The notes under the pieces: generated by a model
Seen by the model: only the letters and a program-made list of their open reading frames with translations
The model's database searches: none
What the model was told of the DNA's origin: nothing
NCBI RefSeq assembly: GCF_017163705.1
Contig: NZ_JAFIWB010000020.1
Span: forward strand, 1 to 64,000
Source of the DNA: Xanthomonas bonasiae
GTDB taxonomy: Bacteria > Pseudomonadota > Gammaproteobacteria > Xanthomonadales > Xanthomonadaceae
Direction of reading: 5' to 3'
DNA: 64,000 nucleotides
Program-made: the position numbers and the translations under genes
Shown: positions 47,423-56,152 of the stretch, piece by piece
Position numbering within the stretch: position 1 is the stretch's first letter
Layout: every line of letters starts with the position of its first letter

Positions 47423-48187
47423 TCATTGCGCGATCAGGAAGACCGCATAGACGTTTTCGGAAAGGGTGAGGCTGCCGGCTTCGAGGGATTCGGCGGCGGG
47501 CGCCGGCATCGGAAGTGGCGTAGGCCTGTAGTTCTCGCTGACTAGACCTTGGCGGCGCGACCCTGATGGCCAATGACCAGCCTGAATGCCATAAGCAAAG
47601 TCTGGCGCCACTTCCGAAATGGTGTAAAGACCACCCAGACGCACGCCATAGGCCGTTGCCAGCGCCTGCGCCGACGTACGAGTCTGTTCGGCCGCCTGGC
47701 GCTTGAGTTCGGCACGCAGCGCGGCTTCACCGCTGTAATGCGGTGCGATGCCGGACACTTGCAGTTCTTCGCTAGTGCTCAGCTTGCCGAGCAAGCCGCG
47801 CACATCGTCCAGCGTGCCGAAATCAGCAGACAAGGTCCGCTGCACGCGGGTCCCGCTGAAGATTTGCTTGTCGTCTTCGTAGCGCTGCTCTGGCTGGATC
47901 GACAGCGTGGCCGCCTGCACGCTGTCGGCAAGCGCATGCTGTTGCTTGAATGCAGCCAGCACGTTCGCCGCATTGGCCTGCACGCGCTTGCGCGCCGCAC
48001 CCGGGTCGGCATCCACTGCACTCAGCGTGATCTTGACCCCGAAGCGATCCGGCACCACTTCGCGCTGCGCCTCGCCCTTGACCAGCAGGTGCGGCTGCGA
48101 CGGCAGACTGTTGACCTGCGCGCTGGCGAACGCCGGCAATGCCAGCAGCACGGCGATGACCCAGCGACCGATCGTGTTCGTTTTCAT
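47423..48187 (-). CDS. Periplasmic SIMPL domain protein (DUF541)
   Basis: 254 residues. Signal peptide [18 protein letters not shown] with cleavage after FASA, then a SIMPL domain ([45 protein letters not shown]). E. coli YggE is the best known member, linked to oxidative stress; the biochemical role is unclear. It ends 10 bp before trpG. Its base composition is somewhat less GC-rich around 47530-47650 than its neighbours. Confidence 0.85.
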   Translation of the reverse strand: MKTNTIGRWVIAVLLALPAFASAQVNSLPSQPHLLVKGEAQREVVPDRFGVKITLSAVDADPGAARKRVQANAANVLAAFKQQHALADSVQAATLSIQPEQRYEDDKQIFSGTRVQRTLSADFGTLDDVRGLLGKLSTSEELQVSGIAPHYSGEAALRAELKRQAAEQTRTSAQALATAYGVRLGGLYTISEVAPDFAYGIQAGHWPSGSRRQGLVSENYRPTPLPMPAPAAESLEAGSLTLSENVYAVFLIAQ

Positions 48188-48208
48188 CCTTGCTCTCCTT
48201 GGCGAATG

Positions 48209-49285
48209 TCAGCCGGCCGCGCGTCGCGCGCCGGGGTACGAAAGCGCGGCGAAATCGCGGCACAGCGCGTCGACCGCGTCGGCCCGCGTCGCCCACGAGG
48301 TCACGAAGCGGATCACCCAGCGGCCGTCGGCCAGCGCCTGCCAGCGCTCGAAGTCGTAGCGCTGCGCCAAGGCCTCGACGGCCTCACCCGGCAGCGTCAC
48401 GAACAACTGGTTGGTCGGCGAGTCCGACGCGAACTGCGCGCCAGCCGCGACCAGGCCTTCGCGCAGGCGCGCGGCCATGCGGTTGGCATGCGCGGCCAGT
48501 TCGTAGAACAGGCCGTCCTCGAACAGTGCGGCGAACTGCGTGCCCAGCACCATGCCCTTGGCCAGCAGCGCGCCGCGCTGCTTGAGCAGGTAGCGGAAAT
48601 CGGCCTGCAACGCGGGATTGACGATCACCAGCGCCTCGCCGAGCAGCGCGCCGTTCTTGGTGCCGCCGATATAGAACGCATCGGTCAGCGCGGCGACATC
48701 GGCCAGGCTCAGGTCGTTGCCCTCGGCGGTCAATGCGCTGCCGATGCGCGCGCCGTCCAGGAACAGCCACAGCCCATGCGCGTCGCAGACGTCGCGCAAG
48801 GCCTGCAGCTCATGCTTGCGATAGACGGTGCCGAGCTCGGTGGTGTTGGACACGTACACCAACCGCGGCTGCACCATGTGTTCGTTGCCGTGCTCGGCCA
48901 GCAGTGGCGCGATCAGCGCCGGGCTCAGCCGGCCATCGGCCGCCGCCACCGTCAGGACCTTGTGCCCGGTGGCCTCGATCGCGCCGGTCTCGTGCGTGGC
49001 GATGTGCCCGCTGGCGGCAGCGATCACCGCCTGATGCGGACGCAGAAATGCGCCGATCGCGGCAAGGTTGGTCTGCGTGCCGCCGACCAGCAGGTGCACG
49101 TCGGCGTGCGCGCAGGCGATCTCGCGGCGGATCAGCTGCGCCGCGCGTTCGCTGTGCCGGTCCAGGCCGTAGCCGCCGTTCTGCTCGGCGCTGGCCGCGG
49201 CCAATGCGGCCAACAGGCGCGGATGCGCGCCTTCGCTGTAGTCGTTGCGGAAGCTGATCCGCGGGCTCGGCGCGGACACGCTCAC
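48209..49285 (-). CDS. ltaE: Low-specificity L-threonine aldolase-like PLP enzyme
   Basis: 358 residues, beta-eliminating lyase/threonine aldolase fold. N-terminal FRNDYSEGAHPRLL, DGARIGSALTAEG, and the PLP-lysine region FYIGGTKNGALLGEAL. Cleaves L-threonine or allo-threonine to glycine and acetaldehyde. The start is GTG at 49283-49285, overlapping the trpE stop. Its place inside the trp series ties threonine/glycine metabolism to tryptophan expression only by position. Confidence 0.85.
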   Translation of the reverse strand: MSVSAPSPRISFRNDYSEGAHPRLLAALAAASAEQNGGYGLDRHSERAAQLIRREIACAHADVHLLVGGTQTNLAAIGAFLRPHQAVIAAASGHIATHETGAIEATGHKVLTVAAADGRLSPALIAPLLAEHGNEHMVQPRLVYVSNTTELGTVYRKHELQALRDVCDAHGLWLFLDGARIGSALTAEGNDLSLADVAALTDAFYIGGTKNGALLGEALVIVNPALQADFRYLLKQRGALLAKGMVLGTQFAALFEDGLFYELAAHANRMAARLREGLVAAGAQFASDSPTNQLFVTLPGEAVEALAQRYDFERWQALADGRWVIRFVTSWATRADAVDALCRDFAALSYPGARRAAG

Positions 49286-50757
49286 AGCCCCTTCGCCGCC
49301 TCGGCCACCGCGCGGAACAGCGCGCGGCCCTTGTTCATGGTCTCGTCCCATTCCTTCTGCGGATCGGAGTCGTAGACGATGCCGGCGCCGGCCTGCACGT
49401 GCAGGCGGCCGTGCTTGATCACCGCGGTGCGGATCGCGATCGCGGTATCGGCATCGCCGTGCCAGCCGAGATAGCCGATGCTGCCGGCATAGACGTTGCG
49501 CTTGATCGGTTCCAGTTCGCGGATCACTTCCAGCGCGCGGATCTTCGGCGCGCCGCTGACGGTGCCGGCGGGGAACGTGGCACGCAGCACGTCGGCGTAG
49601 CTGAGCCCGGGCAGCAGCGTGCCGGTGACTTCGCTGACGATGTGCATGACGTGGCTGTAGCGCTCGATCACGAAGCGTTCGCCGACCGCGACGGTGCCGG
49701 CCTGCGACACCCGGCCGGCATCGTTGCGGCCCAGGTCGATCAGCATCAGGTGCTCGGCGCGTTCCTTCGGATCGGCCAGCAGCTCCGCTTCCAGCGCCAG
49801 GTCCTCTTCCACGGTCTTGCCGCGCGGGCGGGTGCCGGCGATCGGGCGCACGGTGACTTGGCCGGCTTCCAGCCGCACCAGGATCTCCGGCGAGGAGCCG
49901 ACCACCTGGGTGTCGCCGACGTCGAGGAAATACATGTACGGCGACGGGTTCAGCGCGCGCAGCGCGCGGTACACGTCCACCGGGCGCGCGCTGAACGGCA
50001 CGCTCAGGCGCTGGCTCAGCACCACCTGGAAGATGTCGCCGGCGCGGATGTATTCCTTGGATTTCTCCACCGCGGCGATGAAGCCTTCGCGGGTGAAACC
50101 GGACACGAAGTCGCTTTCGTCGAGCACGTCGCGCGCCAGCGGTACCGGGTAGCCGGCGCCGGGCTGGCGCAGCGTGGCGGTCAGCGCGTCCAGCCGCGCC
50201 TGCGCCCGTTCCCAGGCGTCGGCCTCGCGCGGATCGGCGTGCACGATCAGGTACAGGCGGCCCTTGAGGTTGTCGAAGACCGCGACCTCTTCGGACAGCA
50301 TCAGCAGGATGTCGGGCGTGTCGAGCTCGTTGCGCTTGTCGCCGCTGGCCAGGCGCGGCTCGATGTAGCCGATGCATTCGAAGCCGAACCAGCCGACCAG
50401 GCCGCCGGTGAAGCCGGGCACGCCGTCGAGCTTGGGCACCGAATGCGCCGAGCGCAGCGCTTCGACCTCGGCGAACGGATCGGCGACCTCGCGGCGCTCG
50501 ATCAGCTCGCCGTGATCGCGCACTTCCAGCGTATGCCCGCTGAAGGTGTACACGCGCCGTACCGGCAGGCCGATGATCGAATAGCGGCCGAAGCGTTCGC
50601 CGCCTTCGACCGATTCGAACAGGTAGGTATGCGGGGCGTCGGCGAGCTTGAGATAGACCGACAGCGGCGTGTCCAGGTCGGACAGCACTTCGCGGACGAC
50701 GGGGATGCGGGTGTGGCCTTCAGCGGCGTAGCGCTGGAACAGCTCGCGGGTGATCAA
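49282..50757 (-). CDS. trpE: Anthranilate synthase component I
   Basis: 491 residues, full length. Chorismate-binding C-terminal half with GDIFQVVLSQRL, PIAGTRPRGKT, LIDLGRNDAGRV and GTVSGAPKIRALE. The N-terminus lies in the feedback region. The start is TTG at 50755-50757 with GGAAGG 8-13 bases upstream. First gene of the interrupted trp series. No Trp-rich leader peptide is seen upstream. Confidence 0.97.
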   Translation of the reverse strand: MITRELFQRYAAEGHTRIPVVREVLSDLDTPLSVYLKLADAPHTYLFESVEGGERFGRYSIIGLPVRRVYTFSGHTLEVRDHGELIERREVADPFAEVEALRSAHSVPKLDGVPGFTGGLVGWFGFECIGYIEPRLASGDKRNELDTPDILLMLSEEVAVFDNLKGRLYLIVHADPREADAWERAQARLDALTATLRQPGAGYPVPLARDVLDESDFVSGFTREGFIAAVEKSKEYIRAGDIFQVVLSQRLSVPFSARPVDVYRALRALNPSPYMYFLDVGDTQVVGSSPEILVRLEAGQVTVRPIAGTRPRGKTVEEDLALEAELLADPKERAEHLMLIDLGRNDAGRVSQAGTVAVGERFVIERYSHVMHIVSEVTGTLLPGLSYADVLRATFPAGTVSGAPKIRALEVIRELEPIKRNVYAGSIGYLGWHGDADTAIAIRTAVIKHGRLHVQAGAGIVYDSDPQKEWDETMNKGRALFRAVAEAAKGL

Positions 50758-50944
50758 GACGACTTTCCTTCCGGGACTCGGTGGCGGGGCGGACGACGGC
50801 TACAGGCCACCATCGCCACGCACGGCGAGCGGAAGTGAAGGAACGCTGGGTCGTCAGGCTGGACACGGCGGCTACTTTACCGCAACTGCGGCGACTGGCA
50901 ACGGTTGCAGAAGGGACCATCGGCGCTGCGGTGGATGGGCTGTT

Positions 50945-51137
50945 GCAGCCTGGAAGCGAAAGCACTGCTTGGGCTGGATGCAGTCGCGACCGAAGTCCCT
51001 CCCACAGCGCACCCGGCCGCCGCGCCGCAAGTCCCATTGCGGGAGCGACTGCAGCCTGGAAAGCGAAAGCACTGCCTGGGCTGGATGCAGTCGGGACCGA
51101 AGTCCCTCTCACAGCGCACCAGACCGCCGGTCGCGAG
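50945..51137 (+). repeat. Two imperfect direct repeats of about 90-107 bp
   Basis: Copy 1 starts at 50945 and copy 2 at 51051; both begin gcagcctgga, include gcactgc.tgggctggatg, cagtcg.gaccgaagtccct and cacagcgcacc, and are separated by a 106-bp period. Copy 2 is followed by the REP-type arm at 51142. The repeats contain gcgactgcagcc and ggctggatgcagtcg segments that can fold back on each other. Confidence 0.85.
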
Positions 51138-51141
51138 TCCT

Positions 51142-51165
51142 TGTAGGAGCGACTTCAGTCGCGAC
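51142..51165 (+). repeat. REP-type repeat, single variant arm
   Basis: tgtaggagcgacttcagtcg plus cgac: the same unit as the other REP copies, but the internal mini-hairpin GCGGC-ttca-GCCGC is changed to GCGAC-ttca-GTCGC. Both sides changed together, keeping the stem. Confidence 0.85.
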
Positions 51166-51201
51166 GCGGCACCCCGTCCAGGCCAGCGCCCGGCGCGGCC
51201 G

Positions 51202-52140
51202 CTACCCCGCCCGGCCGCGCAGCAACGCCGAATCGGCCGGCAGGTGCATGCGCAGGCGGCCGGCGACGCAATCGATGCGGAAGTGCCGCGAGGTCTCCGG
51301 TTCGCCGTCCAGGTTCAAGGTCAGCGGCATGGCCGCGTCGATGCGCACCCACGGCAGTTGCGCACGCACCGCGACCCGCTCCAGCGCGGCCTGCTTGCCG
51401 GACGTGACCAGCGTGCCCAGGGTCGCGGCGACTTCGCCGCTCATCTCCGGGACGATGGTCAGGTCGAGCAGGCCGTCGTCGAGCAACGCGTCCGGGCACA
51501 GCGCCTGGCCGCCGCCGGCCTGGCGTCCGTTGCCCAGGCCGAGCGCGATGAATTCGCCTTCCCAGGCGAAATCCGGCCCCTCGAACCGCGCCTGGATCGG
51601 ATCGATCTGGCCCAGCTTGCCCATCCCGGTGATCAGGTAGGCCAGGCCGCCGAGCATTTTCTTCAGGCCCTCGTCGGTTTCCACCGTGACCTGGGTGCCG
51701 AAGCCGCCGCTGGCGACATTGGCGCACCAGTGCGGCCCGTGCTCGGCCTCGATGCGCAGCAGGTCGATGGCCACCGCCGGCGCCTGCGCGACCAGTTCCA
51801 GCGCCGCCAGCGGGGTGTCGGGAATGCCGGCGGCGGTGGCGAAATCGTTGGCCGTGCCCAACGGCACCAGGCCCAGCGCCGGCAGCGCCGCAGCCGCGGC
51901 GTCATGGTGCGCGAGGGCGCTGGCCACCTCGCTCAAGGTGCCGTCGCCGCCGGCGGCGACGATGCAGTCGGCGCCGTCGGCCACGGCCTCGGCCACGTAG
52001 CGCTCGGCGTCGCCCTCCTCCCAGGTCACCCGCACCTGCAGTCGGATGCCGCGCTCGCGCAGCGCGGACACGGCCTCGCGCAGCGGCTCGTCGCCCGCCG
52101 ACTTGCCGTTGAGGATCAGACGCCAGTGCGGTGCTGCCAT
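51202..52140 (-). CDS. yegS: YegS-like lipid kinase (diacylglycerol kinase family)
   Basis: 312 residues. DAGK catalytic motif [15 protein letters not shown] near residue 65 and [15 protein letters not shown], then the second domain with [19 protein letters not shown]. YegS phosphorylates phosphatidylglycerol in vitro. ATG at 52138-52140 ([18 protein letters not shown]) is the family start. Confidence 0.92.
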   Translation of the reverse strand: MAAPHWRLILNGKSAGDEPLREAVSALRERGIRLQVRVTWEEGDAERYVAEAVADGADCIVAAGGDGTLSEVASALAHHDAAAAALPALGLVPLGTANDFATAAGIPDTPLAALELVAQAPAVAIDLLRIEAEHGPHWCANVASGGFGTQVTVETDEGLKKMLGGLAYLITGMGKLGQIDPIQARFEGPDFAWEGEFIALGLGNGRQAGGGQALCPDALLDDGLLDLTIVPEMSGEVAATLGTLVTSGKQAALERVAVRAQLPWVRIDAAMPLTLNLDGEPETSRHFRIDCVAGRLRMHLPADSALLRGRAG

Positions 52141-52346
52141 GCGGACCTTCCCGAGATCAGGCCTGCAGCCTAGCCGGCGACGGATGCGGACATCGTGAAT
52201 GCGCGGCGCGCCGGCGCGCGGGCGATGCCCGCCGTGCCCGGAGCGCGCCACGGTGAGACATCGGCCCTGGCCGGCCTGCCGCGAGCGGTCGCTGGCCTAG
52301 CGCCCGGCACGCGGCGCGATGTCGGCCGCGCTGTCATACCTGCGTC

Positions 52347-52455
52347 ACCGATCACCCGGAACATGGAAGGCCATAGCAAGGACGACGGATGGAGGCAGGA
52401 TCAGCCTCCGATTTCTCCCAGGGGCCGCACTGGCGACAGTGCGGTTCTTTCTTTT
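52347..52455 (+). ncRNA. Candidate GGA-rich small RNA (RsmA-titrating type)
   Basis: No plus-strand gene is nearby, yet a good plus-strand terminator lies at 52425-52455. Upstream of it are at least six GGA motifs, including ATGG-AAGG-CCAT (52363-52374) and GGAGGC-AGGATCA-GCCTCC (52391-52409), the latter with AGGA in the loop, the arrangement CsrA/RsmA binds. CATACC at 52335-52340 is a possible -10, giving an RNA of roughly 110 nt. The 5' end is a guess; function is inferred only from GGA density and folding. Confidence 0.5.
52425..52455 (+). terminator. Orphan plus-strand intrinsic terminator
   Basis: Eight-bp stem CCGCACTG / CAGTGCGG, loop GCGA (a GNRA tetraloop), followed by TTCTTTCTTTT. 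The T run exists only on the plus strand, while both flanking genes are on the minus strand. Confidence 0.85.
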
Positions 52456-52465
52456 GCGCCGCCGC

Positions 52466-52948
52466 TCAGCCGGCCGCGAACCTGGCCAGCGCCTCGCCCT
52501 GCAGGCGGTACACGGTCCATTCGTCCTGTGCCTGCGCGCCGGCGGCCTGGTAGAACTCGATCGCCGGCTGGTTCCAGTCGAGCACCGACCATTCGAAACG
52601 GCCGCAGCCCTCGGCCAGCGCCTGCCGGGCCAGGTGCCGCAGCAAGGCCTTGCCGGCGCCGCTGCCGCGGTGTTCCGGGGCCACGTACAGATCTTCCAGG
52701 TACAGGCCGTTGCGGCCGAGCCAGGTCGAGTAGTTGTAGAAGTACACCGCGTAGCCGATCGGCTGCGCGTCGGCCTCGCAGATCAGCGCGTGCGCGGTGG
52801 CGCCGGGGCCGAACAGGCTGGCGCGCAGGCCGGCCTCGTCGGTCTGCACCGCGTCCTCGGCGCGCTCGTAGCGGGCCAGGTCGCGGATCAGGCGCAGGAT
52901 CAGCGCGGCATCGTCGGCGGTGGCCGGGCGGATGTGCAGCACGGCCAT
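52466..52948 (-). CDS. GNAT acetyltransferase (diamine/SSAT-like)
   Basis: 160 residues. The acetyl-CoA loop is in LYVAPEHRGSGAGKALLRHLA and the C-terminal NQPAIEFYQAAGAQ is typical of spermidine/spermine or thialysine acetyltransferases. N-terminus IRPATADDAALILRLIRDLARYE fits that subgroup. Substrate uncertain. One base separates its start codon from the rpe stop, so it follows rpe in an operon. Confidence 0.85.
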   Translation of the reverse strand: MAVLHIRPATADDAALILRLIRDLARYERAEDAVQTDEAGLRASLFGPGATAHALICEADAQPIGYAVYFYNYSTWLGRNGLYLEDLYVAPEHRGSGAGKALLRHLARQALAEGCGRFEWSVLDWNQPAIEFYQAAGAQAQDEWTVYRLQGEALARFAAG

Positions 52949-52949
52949 C

Positions 52950-53618
52950 TCAGCGCGCCGCCACCGCTGCGCGCATCTGCGCGATCACCGCGGCATAGTC
53001 GGGCGCGTTGAAGATGGCCGAGCCGGCGACGAAGGTGTCGGCGCCGGCGGCGGCGATCGCGGCGATGTTGTCGGGCTTGACCCCGCCGTCGATCTCCAGC
53101 CGGATCGGCTTGCCGCTGGCGTCGATCCGGGCGCGGATCGCGCGCAGCTTGTCCAGCGCCGACGGGATGAAGGCCTGGCCGCCGAAGCCCGGGTTGACCG
53201 ACATCACCAGCACCAGATCCAGGTCGTCGAGCACCCAGTCGAGGATGTCCACCGGCGTGGCCGGATTGAGCACCAGCCCGGCCTTGCAGCCGTGCGACTT
53301 GATCAGCTGGATGCTGCGGTGCACGTGGCGGCTGGCCTCGGGGTGGAAGCTGATGAGGCTGGCGCCGGCCTCGGCGAAGTCCGGGATCAGCCGGTCCACC
53401 GGCTCGACCATCAGGTGCACGTCGATCGGCGCGGTGACGCCGTGCTTGCGCAGCGCCTGGCACACCATCGGGCCGATGGTCAGGTTGGGCACGTAATGGT
53501 TGTCCATCACGTCGAAATGGATCCAGTCGGCGCCGGCCTCAAGGACGTTGTCGACTTCTTCGCCGAGGCGGGCGAAATCGGCGGACAGGATGGACGGGGA
53601 GATGATGCAGTCGGACAT
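52950..53618 (-). CDS. rpe: Ribulose-phosphate 3-epimerase
   Basis: 222 residues, complete TIM barrel. [53 protein letters not shown] and [10 protein letters not shown] show all metal and phosphate ligands. Interconverts ribulose 5-phosphate and xylulose 5-phosphate. Upstream is the small J-domain gene (10 bp). Confidence 0.98.
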   Translation of the reverse strand: MSDCIISPSILSADFARLGEEVDNVLEAGADWIHFDVMDNHYVPNLTIGPMVCQALRKHGVTAPIDVHLMVEPVDRLIPDFAEAGASLISFHPEASRHVHRSIQLIKSHGCKAGLVLNPATPVDILDWVLDDLDLVLVMSVNPGFGGQAFIPSALDKLRAIRARIDASGKPIRLEIDGGVKPDNIAAIAAAGADTFVAGSAIFNAPDYAAVIAQMRAAVAAR

Positions 53619-53628
53619 GGCGAAGGTC

Positions 53629-53961
53629 TCAGCGCTTGCGCAGGGTGCGGATACGGTCGTAGGCGGTGTTGAGCTGGCTGGCCTTCTTCTCGGCCCGCGC
53701 CCGCAGCTCCGGGCTGGCGCCGGCGACCTTGTCGGGGTGGTACTGGGAGATCAGCCGGCGATAGGCCAGTTCAATCTCGGCGTCGGTGGCGTCGCGGCGC
53801 ACGCCCAGCTCGCGGTAGGGGTCGTCGCGCTGGCCGAGCTTGAACCAGTCAGCATCGAAGGCGTGCCCGACGAGCAGCCCGAGCACCGCGCCGAACACCG
53901 GATTGGGCCGGAACAGCAGCGCCCCGGCGATCGCGCCGAGCAGTTTTCCGTACCAGTGCAT
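53629..53961 (-). CDS. Small membrane-anchored J-domain protein (DjlA-like, no TerB domain)
   Basis: 110 residues. A hydrophobic N-terminus ([17 protein letters not shown] and [15 protein letters not shown]) looks like the DjlA membrane anchor, but the central TerB domain is missing and a J domain follows at about residue 48 ([25 protein letters not shown], then HPD in YHPDKVAG). It could recruit DnaK to the inner membrane. DjlA is normally more than 250 residues, so this is a reduced form. Confidence 0.82.
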   Translation of the reverse strand: MHWYGKLLGAIAGALLFRPNPVFGAVLGLLVGHAFDADWFKLGQRDDPYRELGVRRDATDAEIELAYRRLISQYHPDKVAGASPELRARAEKKASQLNTAYDRIRTLRKR

Positions 53962-54104
53962 GGGCGAGGGCGGGCTCGGCGGACAAGGCCTCGCATTTTA
54001 CGGCACAGCGGGGCTTTCCGGCCGTACACTACGCGGCCCGCTGTCGAGCCGCGGGCCCGCCGGGTCCCGGGACAGCCGCCATTGCGAAGTCCGTAGGAGT
54101 GCCT

Positions 54105-55031
54105 GTGTCCACCACGCTGTTGCAATCCGATCTGCCCGGCCTGCCGTTGCGTCACCGGGGCAAGGTCCGCGACGTATTCGATATCCCCCGCGACCGCCTG
54201 CCTGCCGACGCCCCGCCCGGGGACTACCTGCTGATGGTCGCCACCGACCGTCTGTCCGCGTTCGACGTGGTGCTGCCCGACCCGATTCCCGGCAAGGGCG
54301 AGATGCTGTGCCAGGTCTCCAACTTCTGGTTCAAGAAGACCGAGCACCTGATGCCCAACCACCTGACCGGCATCGACGTGGCCGCGGTGCTGCCCGCCGG
54401 CGTGGACGCGGCGCTGTACGCCCGGCGCGCGGTGGTGACCAAGAAGCTCAAGCCGGTGCCGGTGGAAGCGATCGCCCGCGGCTACCTGATCGGCAGCGGC
54501 TGGAAGGACTACCAGCGCACCGGCAAGGTCAGCGGCATCGAGCTGCCCGACGGCCTGCGCCAGGCCGAGAAGCTGGCCGAACCGATCTTCACCCCCTCGA
54601 CCAAGGCCGCGGTCGGCGACCACGACGAGAACATCGACTTCGACGCGATGGTCAAGACCGTCGGCGCCGAGCTGGCCGAGCGCGTGCGCGACGCCACCCT
54701 GCGCATCTACCGCTTCGCCGCCGACTTCGCCGCCGAGCGCGGCATCCTGCTGGCCGACACCAAGTTCGAGTTCGGCACCGACGCCGACGGCCGCCTGTAC
54801 ATCATGGACGAGATGCTGACCCCGGATTCCTCGCGCTACTGGCCGGCCGACGAGTACCAAGTGGGCACCAGCCCGCCGAGCTACGACAAGCAGTTCGTGC
54901 GCGACTACCTGGAGACGCTGGACTGGGGCAAGACCGCGCCCGGCCCCAGCCTGCCGCAGGACGTGATCGACCGCACCCGCGCCAAGTACGCCGAGGCGCT
55001 GCAGCGGCTGGCGGGGATTTCGATCGACTGA
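54105..55031 (+). CDS. purC: SAICAR synthase
   Basis: 308 residues of the longer PurC type. [32 protein letters not shown] and [15 protein letters not shown] are diagnostic. Step 7 of purine synthesis. GTG at 54105 ([12 protein letters not shown]) is preferred because AGGAG ends 5 bases before it; GTG 54099 overlaps that site. TACACT at 54025 may be the -10. Confidence 0.96.
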   Translation: MSTTLLQSDLPGLPLRHRGKVRDVFDIPRDRLPADAPPGDYLLMVATDRLSAFDVVLPDPIPGKGEMLCQVSNFWFKKTEHLMPNHLTGIDVAAVLPAGVDAALYARRAVVTKKLKPVPVEAIARGYLIGSGWKDYQRTGKVSGIELPDGLRQAEKLAEPIFTPSTKAAVGDHDENIDFDAMVKTVGAELAERVRDATLRIYRFAADFAAERGILLADTKFEFGTDADGRLYIMDEMLTPDSSRYWPADEYQVGTSPPSYDKQFVRDYLETLDWGKTAPGPSLPQDVIDRTRAKYAEALQRLAGISID

Positions 55032-55528
55032 GCGCAGCTCCCGCGTGGCGGGCGCTGCGACGGGCTTGGCCATGCTGGACAAGCCCTCACTGCACCGCGC
55101 CCGCAGACTTGGAGCCACGCGTGCGGGGCGCCAGCTTAGTCGCAACCCGCGCCTGCGCAAGGCCGTTGCTCCATCGACGCAGTGGCCGCAATGACGCAGT
55201 CCGCTCGGTTCGTTTTTCTTTGTCCGCAGCCCGTGACAGCGCACCAGATCTGCGCAAGCGCAGTTCGTCTGCCTATAAGGCACTGCCGTGTAGGACAGAC
55301 CCCCGTCTACTCGATACCCGACGAACACTGGCTTGTGCAGCGGACGATGGTGAAGTCCACACGCTGGCGCTCGCCTGGCACGGCAGCGCGCTTCTCCTGC
55401 GCCAGAGGGGAAGCGTCGACGGTTTGGCCACACCGCCATCAGCCGGATTTTCACCGGTCGTTTACCCCACCGTCCTAAACTGAAACCCCGAACGGGGTTA
55501 TGCCATCCAACCAGATCAGGAGGATCCG
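55032..55528. other. Gene-free stretch before the toxin/immunity-like locus
   Basis: About 497 bp. No frame shows family motifs or a convincing ribosome-binding site. Composition becomes less GC-rich from about 55190, which continues into the next genes and marks the edge of an accessory region. No integrase, tRNA or insertion-sequence end is seen. Confidence 0.6.
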
Positions 55529-56008
55529 TTGGTCATCGCACGCGCGCTTTCGACCACTCTCGTGCTTGGTCTGACGCTTGCGGCATACAAGCCACCGGGC
55601 GGAACCAGCGCCGTCGCATCGCGGCCGTCCACCTCGGCTGCCGCCCCGGTTGCAGCAGCGCCGCGTTGCCCGGATGCCGATTTCGACAGCTTCCTCAAGC
55701 ATTTCAGCGCCGACATCACGGTGCAGGAAAAGGCCACAGCTAACCCGCTGACGATGATCCGGCTCGATCCTGACGCCCAACCCGAACCGAAGCAGGTGAA
55801 CCGCGAGGTCCCGCTGTCTGGAGTCGAGTGGCCGGTGATCCCGCATCTGGACGCAGCCCGCGGCGGGGGGCTCGAGGTCGTCGTCTCGAAAAATGCCGCT
55901 GGTCGTCAGGTCTTGGTCCGCACAGCGGACACCGGCGACCAGCGGATTTACCACTTCGTCCAGCGTCCGTGCTGGACCTTGGTGAAGGTGGACGATCAAT
56001 CGCTATGA
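55529..56008 (+). CDS. Small exported protein, candidate immunity protein
   Basis: 159 residues from a TTG start at 55529, supported by a perfect AGGAGG 5 bases upstream. The N-terminus is a signal peptide; it ends LTLAAYKPPGG, where a lipobox (LAACKP) would be expected, so a tac codon stands where tgc would give the lipid-modified Cys. The rest (CPDADFDSFLKHFSADITVQ, and CWTLVKVDDQSL at the end) resembles small xanthomonad exported proteins found near secreted-toxin genes. Likely periplasmic. Role as immunity protein is inferred from the two downstream genes. Confidence 0.6.
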   Translation: MVIARALSTTLVLGLTLAAYKPPGGTSAVASRPSTSAAAPVAAAPRCPDADFDSFLKHFSADITVQEKATANPLTMIRLDPDAQPEPKQVNREVPLSGVEWPVIPHLDAARGGGLEVVVSKNAAGRQVLVRTADTGDQRIYHFVQRPCWTLVKVDDQSL

Positions 56009-56152
56009 GCCAGCGCAGACCATGCAAGCTCCTTTGGTGCCGCAAGCCCCAGTACGGCACATTCGCCAAACGCTCGATGCGACAGGAAAGCTCCTGAACT
56101 GCCCCGCAGCTTGCCGCGGATTTCTCCCTTCATCTCGAATTGCCTGCTTCCT

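Larger units (their letters stand above)
50758..51201. other. Gene-free stretch between trpE and the lipid kinase gene
   Basis: About 444 bp. It holds two imperfect direct repeats and a REP-type arm (see separate entries). No open frame with a plausible gene is seen. It contains the trpE leader on the minus strand; neither an attenuator nor a leader peptide is recognised. Confidence 0.7.
52141..52465. other. Gene-free stretch holding a candidate small RNA
   Basis: About 325 bp between two minus-strand genes. The first 180 bp is GC-rich without clear signals. The last part carries, on the plus strand, a possible -10, a GGA-rich stretch with two hairpins and a strong terminator (separate entries). 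Confidence 0.6.

Noticed and set aside
50758-50900. trp attenuator with leader peptide upstream of trpE
   Set aside because: No short frame with clustered Trp codons and no antiterminator/terminator pair on the minus strand.
55182-55478. A 98-residue plus-strand frame before the toxin/immunity-like locus
   Set aside because: No ribosome-binding site, no signal or domain; Trp/Arg/Pro-rich sequence typical of noncoding frames.
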